Shown piece by piece: positions 28,163 through 35,679 of a stretch of 64,000 bases of DNA; position 1 is the first letter of the stretch; every line of letters begins with the position of its first letter. The notes beneath the pieces were generated by a model, which worked only from the letters and a program-made list of their open reading frames with translations, was not told the origin of the DNA and made no database searches. Made by a program: the position numbers and the translations under genes. This DNA is from Paralvinella palmiformis (Eukaryota; Annelida; Polychaeta; Terebellida; Alvinellidae). The DNA lies in the NCBI GenBank assembly GCA_025642065.1, contig JAODUP010000511.1, forward strand, positions 62,001-126,000, read 5' to 3'.

Positions 28163-31100
28163 GATCAAAATGGAAATAAATATTTTTCACTTTCTCATGC
28201 TATCCTGCTATTCAATGATATATGTATTTACAATTATTGTACAAATTAAATGAAAATAAATCGATCAATATACTGTAACAGTAGATGCAAGCTTTGTTTC
28301 TCACTCTCTCAATAACAAGCAATTATAGCCACGGATTCTTCCATAAAGATAACAAAAAATCCCCTCAGTAAAATACATGATGGCTATACAGAGAATAACA
28401 GTACAATAACAAAATGCACCCTATCACAGTGACAGTTGTGATTAATTGGTAGAGTCAGGTAGACCTCAGTTAACTAGAAAAATTTCATTAACCAAGCAAC
28501 AAATACGTTCTCGAAATATTTCCTGAAATGTACATATAAAAAACATTTGGTTCATAATTTGCTTCAATTTACTAATTTCTTGGAAATATACGCACAGACA
28601 ACAGTAAGGTTCAAAACAAATCAGATATTCTGACAGACCAAGGTACAGAGAATTGTACATGCACTACTTTAAAATGTTACTAGCCCTCAGGCCAAAGATT
28701 AGCTGCCCTGGGCAGGCAGGAAGACAACTAATTTTTTTTAACTGAACAACAAGTTATTGAGCTACCTAGGTTGCACTATGCTACAAATATTATTATTATT
28801 ATACTTGGATGGATGGAAATTGTTAGAAATGTTCTTTACCACTTTTGAACTAGATGATCCAGAGATTATCAAAAACAGAATTCACAACAGTTGACCTCAA
28901 ACACCCCAGACCAAGCTGCTGACAAATTTATATATGACACACAGACTTTATCAGGCCATTAAAGTGTTTTCCAGCATATGATAAAGTGACTGGCTCAATG
29001 TGAACAATAAAATGTTTATCATGGGAAGCTGAATAAATTAAATAATATATTTACATGCAGATCTACCCACGTCTATTTAACATTTAAAAATTATAGAGCT
29101 TAAAACTGAGAGATATGTTAATTTTATTATAATGTCAGTGTAAATTCTTTAATCTGTATTAAATTATACAATGATAAACGGACGTTACGCCAGGTTAAAA
29201 TTATCAAGAAGTGTTTTTGCCCCTTTCACCAGTATCAGTGATATCACTGATAATCAGTGTATTTGGGCCCCTAGAATCCAACATATAATATATGTATGTG
29301 AGCCATCTTAACAAAATGAGTCGTCATTAGTATCACTGGAAAGAGCAGAATCTCATATGGTATATCATACAAGAAGAAGTTATAGCTTGACAAACATGAG
29401 TGAGGTAGAAACCTCGAAGTGAGAGAATGGCCTTCAAAGTTGATGCAAAATATCTGTTACATAGCGACATGAAAGCTACCTTAGTTACCATGGACCGATC
29501 TTACTCACATTTCGTGGGTTGGAAGATATAGTCATTCTTAAGATACCTTGTTAATATGAATACATGATCTTTATTAGAAGAAAAAAAGTGGATTAAATAA
29601 CATTTGATGCAATCCGACACAGCCTCTATAGATCGGTCTGCACTTCTATTTCCATGTCGTAATCGTTCGGATGAAAGTCGAGGTCGTCGTCGTCTTCGGT
29701 ATTATGATTTTCGAGAACTAGTGCTTTCGGTGTGATCAATGACAGATGCATTCCATGTGTTTAGAACTTTAGGTTTTGTTTAAACTCCAACTAGGCTCCC
29801 TTCTTAAAGTGCACCTCCTTATGGACTATAAAAACGTGAAACTGCTATTTGCAACAAGAATTCTAGAAGCATTCCCCCCCCCCCACACACAAACTATTCT
29901 TCATTTTTCCTCCAGTTTCGAGCATGTGGATACAGTTTTTGTTTGATGAGCTGAGCTTAATTCTAGACTCATTTTTCACATAAAATATGAATGAAACAAT
30001 TATGTAAAAATTAAGTCTACAGCCAACAGCTAGAATTTAATAATGCTGATTATACCTGCAGCATAAAATATAGTCAATCTAATGTAGAGTAACAAAAAAT
30101 GGTAAAATGTCACACAGGTATATATTTATTTTGCACTGTCGTCAAATGCACAAAACAAGTCAGAAATCTTGACATTCTTCTTCAGGTACACCTCACAATA
30201 CTGGAGCTTTCTTATTGACCGATGCTGACTGGGTATATTTTTTGTTTGATGAACCAGGCTTATATTCTGGATGACAATCGCGATGTTTACAGTACAGAAT
30301 CAAAACCAAATACCTGAAGCAGGAAAAAATATGGCTTAAGAAGAGGAAAACAGAGAGTTTCTCACAACCTGGTCTAATAGTGTTCCAAATGACATTCACA
30401 ATCAGTGTTTACACATTTAGAGTGTCTTTTCACAACTGCTAATCAGTTTTTACCGATTTAACTCACTGCACATGCTAACCATTGAAATTATTTAATTCTG
30501 GCTAAACTCCAATTTGTCGGCATTCAACTATAAGACTCTATAGTTTTGCCATGGATAAAGCTTTAAGTATGAAGAGCATTTTATAAGTTTTGTATAATAA
30601 TAATAATAAAGCTGACATGTTCTTTTCTGGGTCTGACTTGTCATAATGGGGAGCACTCACTGTCCAAATACCATTTTAGTTGCTAGCTCTTCGGGTGTTA
30701 AAATCATAATAATTTAGCTGGAGCTCGGATCCAGGGCAAATTATCCACTCGGATAAAACCCCATTAGGCCAAAAAAACAACAACAAGACAAAACAAAACC
30801 CAATCAGACAAAATGCCCACCCATGAATTCTAGACAAAGCTCAACCCTGAAACATGTCTTCAGATAAAAGTGACAATTAATTAGTAGTTCTAAATATATT
30901 TCTAATTGTATTTCAATGAAAACAGTTATTATTTGAAATTTAGGTTCTGTTCATTATTAACGAAGCCATAAATAACACACTACAAGGGTGTTATCCTCTG
31001 TTATAACTGAATAATCTTAATAGCTGAAAGGCCAAACTAATTATGTAGGGGATCAAGGTAAATAATCCCTGACATCATGTGAGAAGGAAGCCATATGGTG

Positions 31101-33420
31101 GTAGATGGCTTCCCCTAATTCCGAGTGGACCTAAGCACTGTTGAAGAAGACTCCCTTCATCGTCTATGACAAGTTTTCATTCTTCAGTTAGAACCTTACT
31201 GTTTCCAACTGACCACTAACAGTAACATTGCTGCCCTGCTAGTTCCTACTCTGGGTGTATGACTGGAACTGATGCTGCACAACTGCCATTCATTCAGATA
31301 TAAGTAATCTATATACTTCTTGAATAAGAAGTTCCCTGTGTATATGGCTTCCAACCCAACAAGCACCAGCAAACACACACAGAATATTTTCCATCCAATC
31401 AGAATTGGCGCTGTGAACTTGGCTTCAATGTCGTTCCCACCACAGTGACCATCAACTTTGTGCAGCCAGTGATTAGTGCAGAACAGTCAGTCTCTAGACC
31501 TCACGTCAAAATCCACGCATGTTTTTATCATATTTCACAGTCCACGTGAAGGATTAGGTCCACAGTGTGCAATTGATACAGCATTAATTGAGAGGAGGCT
31601 GCCGTTAAGCTCTTCTGTGGAATGCCAGATCGTTTTTCAGAACCAACAACTATGAGGATTGGAACAAAGGATTTTCCAGACTGGTCTGGCAAGATCACCC
31701 CAACATCCATAAGGATTACCCCATGTTGTACTGCTATTTAATGAGCATGGTGAGCCACCAGCCAAGCATGTACGCCACCACACACGTAAATTCCAGACAA
31801 TGTTTTAGCCTCTATACTGACAAGCATGGTGGCACCATATCAGTTCCAGATTCACTGAAGGGATTGGGCAAAGCAAACTTAAAATTTTCTTTGACATGAG
31901 GGATGTACTATGTTACGGTACTGGACACGAAGGGTGCCTGATTGTAAATTGTCTTTTCTTGCAAGAGTTGAGGTCAATGTACTCATATTATTGTATTCAT
32001 TTTACCTGAGTAAACATTGTAAATACTTCGATGTATTCTGTATTTGTCTACTTATGGTATGAAGTACTCAGTACTGAGGTATGACCATGAAGAAATCATA
32101 CTTTCTGAGTAAATTAAGAGTAATTTCACCATAAACAGATCATTATTTCATAAATTATTTTTCAATTGTGTGCATACTCATAACCTATTTCTCTCTTAAA
32201 ATGATCTCACAATAATATCAGGTTCACTGATGTTGGTCTCTATAGATCAGTTTAGATGAGTATCCTTGGTTATTAGGATCCACTGATTTTAAATATAGAA
32301 TAGTTTTATACATTTGACTTGATAAACCTCCAATGGAGAGTCAGATATAAAACACATGTTAATATTAATTAATTATTATGGCATCTTTGTATGTTTGGAT
32401 GGATTAATTAGTCATCATTCGTAGACTGTAGAATACATATATACGACAAGAATATATGTAGGCCGACATAAGTTTACTTAGTACAACAAAGGCACCCCAA
32501 CAGACCAGTGGTTAGAACACTGTGCTGCAAACCTCCACGTTGTGGGTTCAAATCTGGCTCACACCAGCAAACTGGCTTCGCTAGTCATTAAAACACACTT
32601 AGTAAAATACAGTAAAAATGTACCATTCACACAACTTTCACATGCTGTTGATGTATGATGATGATGATTGATGTTTTACGGCCACTTTTGATCACATGGT
32701 AGGCTAGATGTGCAGAGCAACCTCCAAAGGTAATGAAGCGAAGTCAAAAATAAAACACTCTTCAGATATGCCCATGCTGAGATTCGAACTTTGGTCCAAT
32801 GCACTACCAATTAAGCAACGTGGGCGCATGAAAATTAATACAAAATTACTGGGTATGATAGCGATGACAGATCAATCCACACATTAATAGATAATTTAAC
32901 AGTCTAGCCTAATGTTACCATAAGTAATGTTTTCTTAAGAGAACCTCAAGATTTTGGTTATTTCAAGTGGGTTGGGGTTGCCCAAAATGGAAGGGAAGAA
33001 AATATTTCCTTTGCAACGGGAAAAAACGTGGTTATTATCGTCCAGAGAAGAAAAATCATGTGCACATGATCCTGAAGGTGATCTTGCTGACAGTGACAAT
33101 ACATGACATTTTTTTTAAACTTGAAAACTCTTTTTTGTCTCGTAACACTTGGTTAAGCATTGCTAATTAGAAGCATTTATGAGACTTTCATCTTAAGGTA
33201 CATGTAGTGTGCTCGCTGAGATACAACACACAAAGTTTGGTTATCGAAGGTTTTAATCTACTTGCCAAAAGTTTGAATTGTTTATTGAAAAACAAACAAG
33301 GAAATTATCAGAATTATATTACTTGTACTACAGTTACTTTTTTTCATTATTGTTATAAATGAAAGACTAATTTTTAAAATAAAATGTTATGGTATCGCTT
33401 ATACCATGTATACTACATAC

Positions 33421-33474
<54 letters not shown>

Positions 33475-34227
33475 CAAAGAATATTTAAAGGACAATTTTA
33501 TACCAAACATATGTCAATCTTTTAGAGGTAATCTGTAATTAATAAACTATTTTAGCAAGAACATCCTTTCTCATATCAATTCATTTACGTAGATGTCTTT
33601 TCTTTTTGTGAGTCAACGTATTCTTTGTGCTGTCATCTTGTTACCAGCTTTTGGTTTTACATGTTTTATTATGTTTATATAGAAACTGGGATTAATGAGG
33701 AAATTTGTTGGATATGATCCATCTTCAGAAATCATACGAGTGAATACCAAGAGTGTGCAAAATAAATAGTAAAAAAAATTGCAACAATTACCATCAGACA
33801 CCATCTGGCATCAGAACATGAACTACACCATGAAAGGCTTTCATATGAAGATCATCAGACCCTGTGGAGGTTCTTGAACATGCAAAGTCAAACGACATAT
33901 ATAGGTATTTATCAAAAGAAATAGTGAATGACAGAAAACCTATTCAAATGATTTGTATATGCCTCTTGATTTGGTATATAAACAGATTTAAAAAAAAAAC
34001 AGTTATAAGAAGATAGCAATTAAAAAACAACTAAATTGTAGTTAAAACAATTATGATATTTATGCCAAAATACAAATAAATTAATAAACTGTGCATGTAC
34101 CAGATCTACACACCACAGTACCCCCCCCCCACAATACACACATTATGAGAGAGACAACACAACAAAATGCCCAAGAACATAACAACAAATTAAAACATTA
34201 CACACAACCCTGATAAACAAGTTAATT

Positions 34228-34263
<36 letters not shown>

Positions 34264-35371
34264 ATGATTAAGGAAGTGCCAATGTATTTGACCACACACA
34301 CACACACACACTAAAACTCTGAAGGAGATTAATTAATTGCCCACACACACACACACCAAAACAGTCTGATCCAGTGACAGTAATACATATACAATCTATC
34401 TCCGACTACAGGAGGGGCATACCCACAAAATTGCAGTTATTTACATAATTCCTGCCACTAACCCAACCCCAACCTCTCTCTCTCTCTACCTGTATGATGT
34501 CAAATCATTTTCTTCAAATACTATTGTGTTAAGTTAAAACACACACACACAGTTAAACTACAGAGAATATTACATCTATAAATCATAACGGTCACGAAAT
34601 CAGACACTGTCTGAGACAGTGTCAAATATACCTCGTGTAACGTAACGAGTGAATGGCTGCCATACACATATACTATATATAACAACCAGTTTACAGATAC
34701 CTGGTAATGAAGTCGAGGAACAGCTGATATCTTCTTCGGGCTCTTCCCGTAGCATGTCAAGATCCACGCTGAAGCTTTCTTCCAGGCGTGATGGTCTACT
34801 AGCTGTCTTAAGGGCCGGGCAGGGGGCTACTACAATATCACCGTTATCAGCCGTATCCATTGTTATTGCAAGCATCTTACGCGTTTTGGGGGGACTTTGG
34901 GCGAGCATTTACATAAATGAGCCATCTTCGGCCATCGTAATCCGTTTTACACGATATCACGCGCTAACGGAAGCGCATCCAGGTTTTTCCCAAATAAATT
35001 CCACCCGTCGATGCAACCGGAAGTGACACTGACAGACGAAGAGCGCGATAACTACCCGGGTTTTACTACCCAGTAAACAGTGATGTAACAGGCCGTACCC
35101 GCTGGTGGCCTTTTAACAAACGCAGAGACGGACTGATACCAGCCCCTAAACTAGCATATATAACCACAGAACTCTCCAGTACTCCCTTACCTGCTAATAA
35201 TTCTGCGTCTGACCGAAGTCTAGACCGCCTCCTTAACGCCAGGCCGGGATTTATAGACGACCTTGACCTGCGCAGCAGCCCATCTGATCTAGATCGCAGC
35301 AGCAGGCCGGACTTCAGTCTCCGGTTGATGCCGGGCAGATTGGCCGCATCCTGGACTAGTTCCGTTGCCAT
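7220..35371 (-). CDS. OSBPL8: Oxysterol-binding protein-related protein, ORP5/ORP8 class (whole gene, spliced)
   Basis: ORP5 and ORP8 are ER-anchored lipid-transfer proteins that exchange phosphatidylserine and PI4P at ER-plasma membrane contacts; that role is inferred from the family. I assembled the gene by eye from 18 shared coding exons (25173 down to 7220) plus a choice of upstream exons. Every junction is GT-AG and keeps phase. The first exon at 35371 gives 920 residues and the one at 34860 gives 913; human ORP8 has 889. In the 913-residue form: PH domain about 125-265, acidic linker 311-359, ORD about 365-735 with ISHHPP at 482-487 (the two signature histidines at 484 and 485), basic and Ser-rich stretch about 740-818, coiled coil about 840-880, membrane anchor about 888-912. 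Some segments resemble ORP5 more and others ORP8, as expected for a pre-duplication gene. Exact exon limits are in the separate entries. Confidence 0.95.
7712..7898 (-). mobile_element. SINE family A, full length
   Basis: Complete copy, flanked by the exact 12-base duplication TTCATTTATTTG (7700-7711, 7899-7910). Box B region GAGATTCGAACTC (plus strand). Lies in the last ORP intron, sense with the gene. Confidence 0.92.
8056..8424 (+). CDS. Unassigned 122-codon open frame in the last ORP intron, opposite strand
   Basis: An uninterrupted frame runs from ATG to TGA, with protein-like composition (for example [20 protein letters not shown] and [20 protein letters not shown]). The first ~20 residues are hydrophobic ([12 protein letters not shown]). 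I recognise no family, and see no obvious promoter or polyadenylation signal. It may be chance, a mobile-element relic or a nested gene. Confidence 0.25.
   Translation: MILGSILRLCVCIVDMNYCHATENVSNRSFLAAKNSIIHSILEDHMIYHNERVCKVENVKEIVLKTNFFALSARFDYKNNEIIDFLSISKYIDRADNSLKAVYHYSAERLVTPKAIMRNAYS
8578..8867 (-). CDS. OSBPL8: ORP shared exon 17 (end of ORD and basic/Ser-rich tail)
   Basis: Begins [20 protein letters not shown], the conserved RPWDP block, then [15 protein letters not shown] as in ORP8 (TKVKHRTPMV). The rest is an Arg-rich helix-like stretch and an acidic Ser-rich end (SESSDSGG). Ends with one G at GTGAGT. Confidence 0.96.
9042..9227 (-). CDS. OSBPL8: ORP shared exon 16 (ORD C-terminal helices)
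   Basis: Encodes [38 protein letters not shown] and [10 protein letters not shown]. The LWQ(H/R)V, ATQEKF-like and EEAQRQ-like elements match ORP5/ORP8. The donor is GTGAGT after GA, which with C of the next exon gives Asp (vertebrate ORP8 also has Asp here). Reading on past the donor gives a stop almost at once. Confidence 0.96.
9556..10171. mobile_element. Non-autonomous Tigger-type DNA transposon (MITE)
   Basis: Starts CAGTGAGAATCCGTTAATCC after TA (9554-9555) and ends GTCCGGATTAATGGATTCTC, an inverted repeat typical of Tigger/pogo elements. About 615 bases, no transposase left. Its last ~240 bases match 1840-2120. Lies in the intron between ORP shared exons 15 and 16. Confidence 0.85.
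10268..10383 (-). CDS. OSBPL8: ORP shared exon 15 (ORD, late part)
   Basis: Encodes [18 protein letters not shown], then [12 protein letters not shown] and FESER. It ends with CG at GTATGT; the next exon supplies A to complete Arg. In ORP5 and ORP8 the matching segment precedes the LWQ helix. Confidence 0.95.
10496..10621 (-). CDS. OSBPL8: ORP shared exon 14 (ORD)
   Basis: 42 codons from [19 protein letters not shown] to [15 protein letters not shown], phase 0 at both ends. The GHWD motif and the following KE match the ORP5 pattern. Acceptor TGTCAAG follows a long T-rich tract. Confidence 0.95.
10740..10837 (-). CDS. OSBPL8: ORP shared exon 13 (ORD)
   Basis: Encodes [20 protein letters not shown] and ELEFKLK in phase 0. 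The TMELGGKV(T/I)IEC stretch is closer to human ORP5 than to ORP8. Confidence 0.96.
10989..11087 (-). CDS. OSBPL8: ORP shared exon 12 (ORD)
   Basis: Encodes [20 protein letters not shown] and a PYAHCKG end, matching ORP8 closely. The donor GTCAGA is off-consensus at +3 to +6, but the phase to the next exon is correct. Confidence 0.96.
12013..12193 (-). mobile_element. SINE family A, diverged full-length copy
   Basis: Matches the consensus throughout with several substitutions, in the ORP intron between shared exons 11 and 12. Flanking AGGTATCTGCCAGG / AGGTATATACTGGG may be an old target duplication. Confidence 0.8.
12786..12882 (-). CDS. OSBPL8: ORP shared exon 11 (ORD signature)
   Basis: Begins [15 protein letters not shown], which with EQ from the previous exon forms the OSBP fingerprint EQ(V/I)SHHPP. 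The two histidines, needed for PI4P binding and transfer in this family, are intact. It continues [17 protein letters not shown]. Phase 0 in, phase 1 out. Confidence 0.97.
13018..13116 (-). CDS. OSBPL8: ORP shared exon 10 (ORD core)
   Basis: 33 codons, [20 protein letters not shown], then SRTFYMAEQ. The KPYNPIIGE segment is the family-wide KP(F/Y)NP-GE motif whose lysine contacts the phosphoinositide headgroup in ORP structures. Confidence 0.97.
13254..13423 (-). mobile_element. SINE family A, full length
   Basis: Flanked by AGAATATGGAAAGA (13240-13253) and AGAATATTGAAAGA (13424-13437). In the intron between ORP shared exons 9 and 10. Confidence 0.9.
13909..13990 (-). CDS. OSBPL8: ORP shared exon 9 (ORD)
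   Basis: Encodes [20 protein letters not shown] and FYKKPK. It completes a Glu codon from exon 8 and ends in phase 0 at a GTTTGT donor. The [12 protein letters not shown] block is diagnostic for ORP5/ORP8. Confidence 0.97.
14200..14577. repeat. Minisatellite, 22-23 bp unit
   Basis: About 16 copies of a unit like GAGATCTAAGTGACAGTTTATAA, with A/G variants (AACTGACAG, AAGTCACAG) near the edges. It begins about 22 bases into the intron after the donor at 14599 of ORP shared exon 8. Confidence 0.97.
14600..14784 (-). CDS. OSBPL8: ORP shared exon 8 (start of the lipid-binding ORD domain)
   Basis: Carries [19 protein letters not shown] and [16 protein letters not shown], then the YYYHADLL motif. 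These are the lid and N-terminal strands of the ORP5/ORP8 ligand domain. The exon ends with GA at a GTAAGT donor. A 22-23 bp minisatellite starts only about 22 bases into the following intron. Confidence 0.97.
14990..15135 (-). CDS. OSBPL8: ORP shared exon 7 (acidic linker)
   Basis: Very rich in Glu and Asp ([18 protein letters not shown]), then [13 protein letters not shown], which lines up with the EQSHEELGE part of human ORP8. A second possible acceptor 10 bases upstream (TCAG) would break the frame with exon 6, so I chose the AG before ATCTGG. Confidence 0.9.
15585..15896. mobile_element. Short inverted-repeat DNA transposon (MITE-like)
   Basis: Left end GTAGGTCCCTTCCAATAAGC is matched by the right end GCTTATTGGCTGGGACCTAC as an inverted repeat. 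Internal copies of the motif occur (TTAAGCCGACCTAAAAA at about 15657 and again near 15826). It contains a C-run next to an A-run (15720-15745). Lies in the intron between ORP shared exons 6 and 7. Confidence 0.65.
15962..16153 (-). CDS. OSBPL8: ORP shared exon 6 (last PH helix and linker)
   Basis: Begins [16 protein letters not shown], the C-terminal helix of the PH domain. A poorly conserved linker follows, ending [11 protein letters not shown]. The donor is GTAAAT after one base of an Asp codon; the next exon supplies AT. Confidence 0.93.
16467..16551 (-). CDS. OSBPL8: ORP shared exon 5 (PH domain, end)
   Basis: Starts in phase 0 with [20 protein letters not shown] and ends with a single G at a GTAAGA donor. 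ORP5 and ORP8 have GPKGE followed by ITQPLPSSYLI at this point. Confidence 0.95.
17061..17183 (-). CDS. OSBPL8: ORP shared exon 4 (PH domain, middle)
   Basis: 41 codons, phase 0 at both ends. It reads [20 protein letters not shown] followed by [19 protein letters not shown]. The [18 protein letters not shown] segment is a hallmark of ORP5 and ORP8. Confidence 0.97.
18398..18586 (-). mobile_element. SINE family A, full length
   Basis: Exact 15-base duplication AAATGTGTGTCTGAA at 18383-18397 and 18587-18601. The plus strand begins with (GAT)n, the SINE's 3' tail. In the intron between ORP shared exons 3 and 4. Confidence 0.95.
18923..18952. repeat. (TA)n microsatellite
   Basis: About 15 TA units. 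Confidence 0.95.
19357..19415 (-). repeat. SINE family A, 3' fragment
   Basis: (ATG)n tail and the end of the family A body only, joined directly to the coding fragment at 19416. Confidence 0.8.
19416..19850 (-). pseudogene. Mobile-element-like coding fragment (SHGKG-type)
   Basis: A minus-strand open stretch of about 145 codons has [40 protein letters not shown] and [19 protein letters not shown]. This pattern (QSAHW; FSDG..SQFKN; TSHGKG..DGIGG.VK) recurs in uncharacterised multicopy proteins of invertebrate genomes that look transposon-derived; I do not know an agreed family name. No start or upstream part is visible and a SINE fragment cuts the 3' end, so it is a relic. Confidence 0.6.
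20531..20719 (-). CDS. OSBPL8: ORP shared exon 3 (PH domain, first half)
   Basis: 63 codons, phase 0 at both ends. It carries KREK-type basic residues, then [20 protein letters not shown] and the beta-strands of the PH domain ([16 protein letters not shown]), nearly identical to ORP5 and ORP8. In the vertebrate proteins this PH domain, with the basic residues before it, binds PI4P and PI(4,5)P2 at the plasma membrane. The vertebrate KTPK/KTQK loop is replaced by KSNKQK. Confidence 0.97.
20982..21068 (-). CDS. OSBPL8: ORP shared exon 2 (basic lead-in to the PH domain)
   Basis: 29 codons in phase 0 on both sides. It ends in KLSKRESLK, which matches the conserved segment just before the PH domain in ORP5 and ORP8. 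The donor GTGTGG is weaker than consensus. Upstream residues ([15 protein letters not shown]) resemble the SESKLYNGSEK part of human ORP8. Confidence 0.92.
21069..25078 (-). other. ORP intron between shared exons 1 and 2
   Basis: About 4 kb of AT-rich DNA with (CA)n, (GA)n, (TA)n and (CAT)n tracts (the last at 24691-24720). Repeated CACATCACACACATAGAT occurs at 24534-24580. I see no further exon that fits the phases. Confidence 0.6.
22857..22888. repeat. (TA)n microsatellite
   Basis: In the long intron between ORP shared exons 1 and 2. A (GA)n tract lies at 22679-22705. Confidence 0.95.
25079..25173 (-). CDS. OSBPL8: ORP shared exon 1 (N-terminal linker)
   Basis: Acceptor TTCCAG, donor GTACGT. 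It enters with two bases (GT), so every upstream path that ends in G yields Gly. It encodes [20 protein letters not shown] and a Ser/Gln/Lys end, with no known fold. A different frame of the same exon is also open, but only this one matches the phases of all three upstream exons and of the next exon. Confidence 0.85.
25780..26052. mobile_element. Possible hAT-type transposon remnant
   Basis: The right edge is GGAATTGACCCCATCTCTG; its complement CAGAGATGGGGTCAATTCC resembles hAT terminal repeats. Internal repeats of GGAATTGATAAATTTG occur at about 25832 and 25989. The left end is not resolved. Confidence 0.35.
26520..27650 (-). pseudogene. Non-LTR retrotransposon reverse transcriptase fragment
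   Basis: Minus-strand pieces in several frames line up with the C-terminal half of a LINE reverse transcriptase. They include the catalytic box HHLYVDDV (YVDD, usual form YADD) preceded by [15 protein letters not shown]; then [20 protein letters not shown] with TDFIIIGT; then [24 protein letters not shown] and [11 protein letters not shown] at the end. Frameshifts and a SINE at 27206-27380 break it. Clade not decided; the pattern resembles jockey/CR1-type elements. Confidence 0.85.
27206..27380 (-). mobile_element. SINE family A inserted into the LINE
   Basis: Exact 14-base duplication CTAGCTGTGTAAGA at 27192-27205 and 27381-27394. Its tail ends AATGTAAACATTGCTGTTTT on the plus strand, a tail variant also seen at about 52945. 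It interrupts the reverse transcriptase, so it is younger than the LINE. Confidence 0.95.
28120..28158. repeat. (TA)n microsatellite
   Basis: About 19 TA units. Confidence 0.95.
28160..32480. other. Intron DNA, no gene seen
   Basis: AT-rich sequence inside the long intron upstream of ORP shared exon 1. Short open frames around 31200-31700 have no recognisable product. I see no tandem repeat except small A/T tracts. Confidence 0.5.
32490..32580 (+). repeat. SINE family C, tRNA-like head
   Basis: Reads CCAGTGGTTAGAACACTGTG, then GTGGGTTCAAATCTGG (box B). A similar but more decayed copy is at 54735. Likely a tRNA-derived SINE, not a tRNA gene: there is no balanced cloverleaf. Confidence 0.6.
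32656..32826 (-). mobile_element. SINE family A copy with shortened head
   Basis: Body and (GAT)n tail are clear. The head lacks the GGTAGTGATCTGTG part seen in other copies. Confidence 0.85.
33423..33474. repeat. (TA)n(GA)n compound microsatellite
   Basis: TA tract passing directly into a GA tract. The same arrangement occurs at 46754-46824 and 53938-53975. Confidence 0.95.
34125..34360. repeat. Cluster of (CA)n tracts and a C-run
   Basis: A C-run at about 34121-34130 and three CA tracts (34232-34259, 34295-34311, 34343-34357) separated by related AT-rich spacers (ACTAAAATGATTAAGG, ACTAAAACTCTGAAGG). This suggests local duplication of a CA-containing unit. Confidence 0.7.
34701..34860 (-). 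CDS. OSBPL8: ORP gene, alternative first exon 1b (start codon at 34860)
   Basis: Two in-frame ATGs at 34908 and 34875 lie upstream, but the one at 34860 has the best context (A at -3, G at +4) and begins [13 protein letters not shown]. The exon ends at a GTATCT donor (34700) in phase 1 and joins the 25173 exon, giving 913 residues. The peptide is acidic towards its end ([13 protein letters not shown]), the opposite in charge of first exon 1a. Starting at 34908 would add 16 residues. ETS-like and YY1-like sites lie just upstream. Confidence 0.75.
35191..35371 (-). CDS. OSBPL8: ORP gene, alternative first exon 1a (start codon at 35371)
   Basis: The ATG at 35371 sits in GCCATGG, a strong Kozak context. 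It opens 60 codons that end at a GTAAGG donor (35190) in phase 1, and joins the 25173 exon to give a 920-residue protein. The peptide is rich in Arg, Leu and Ser, with repeated RSRS-like groups ([17 protein letters not shown]), hence strongly basic and perhaps a membrane-surface or phosphorylation-regulated segment (inference). Vertebrate ORP8 N-termini are also variable. The exon lies in the CpG-rich region around 34700-35600. Confidence 0.75.
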
Positions 35372-35630
35372 GGCAATGTGCAGAATGCCGAAATTACAGC
35401 CATGGATCTACTCGAACTACTCCCACTGAACGCGGATGATATACACAGAGGCCAGACGACACACGCAGACAGACGGACAGTCTAGCGCTCGTGGAACAGT
35501 CAAACGATAACCTTACTTCCAGAGGTACTTCACTAGGACGGGCACGACAACATCCGTCATGAGCATCGGCCTGACACTGAGTGAGAGACAGTGATGTTGT
35601 CACACGCTATCTTCACAACCACGCCCCCTA

Positions 35631-35678
35631 TGTGTGTGTGTGTGTGCGCGCGCGCGCACACACACACACACACACACG
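35631..35678. repeat. (TG)n(CG)n(CA)n self-complementary tract
   Basis: TG repeats at 35631-35646 pass into CG repeats and then CA repeats to 35677, forming a palindrome of alternating purine and pyrimidine. It lies about 260 bases upstream of the start codon of first exon 1a. Confidence 0.95.
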
Positions 35679-35679
35679 A

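Larger units (their letters stand above)
34700..35600 (-). promoter_or_regulatory. OSBPL8: CpG-rich promoter region of the ORP gene
   Basis: This segment has clearly more CG dinucleotides than the surrounding AT-rich DNA, and contains both first exons 1a and 1b. ACCGGAAGTG at 35016-35025 fits the ETS/GABPA consensus. GCCATCTT at 34921-34928 is a YY1-type site (AAGATGGC on the gene strand), and GTTGCCATGGCAAT at 35364-35377 is an RFX-like X-box. ETS and YY1 sites near the start are usual in TATA-less housekeeping promoters. No transcription start can be fixed from sequence. Confidence 0.55.

Noticed and set aside
31196..31710. Possible coding remnants on the minus strand
   Set aside because: Some protein-like stretches ([20 protein letters not shown]), but no family recognised and frames are short; not enough to call.
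34649..35026. 125-codon plus-strand frame in the promoter region
   Set aside because: It is antisense to first exon 1b and looks like a shadow of CpG-rich coding DNA.
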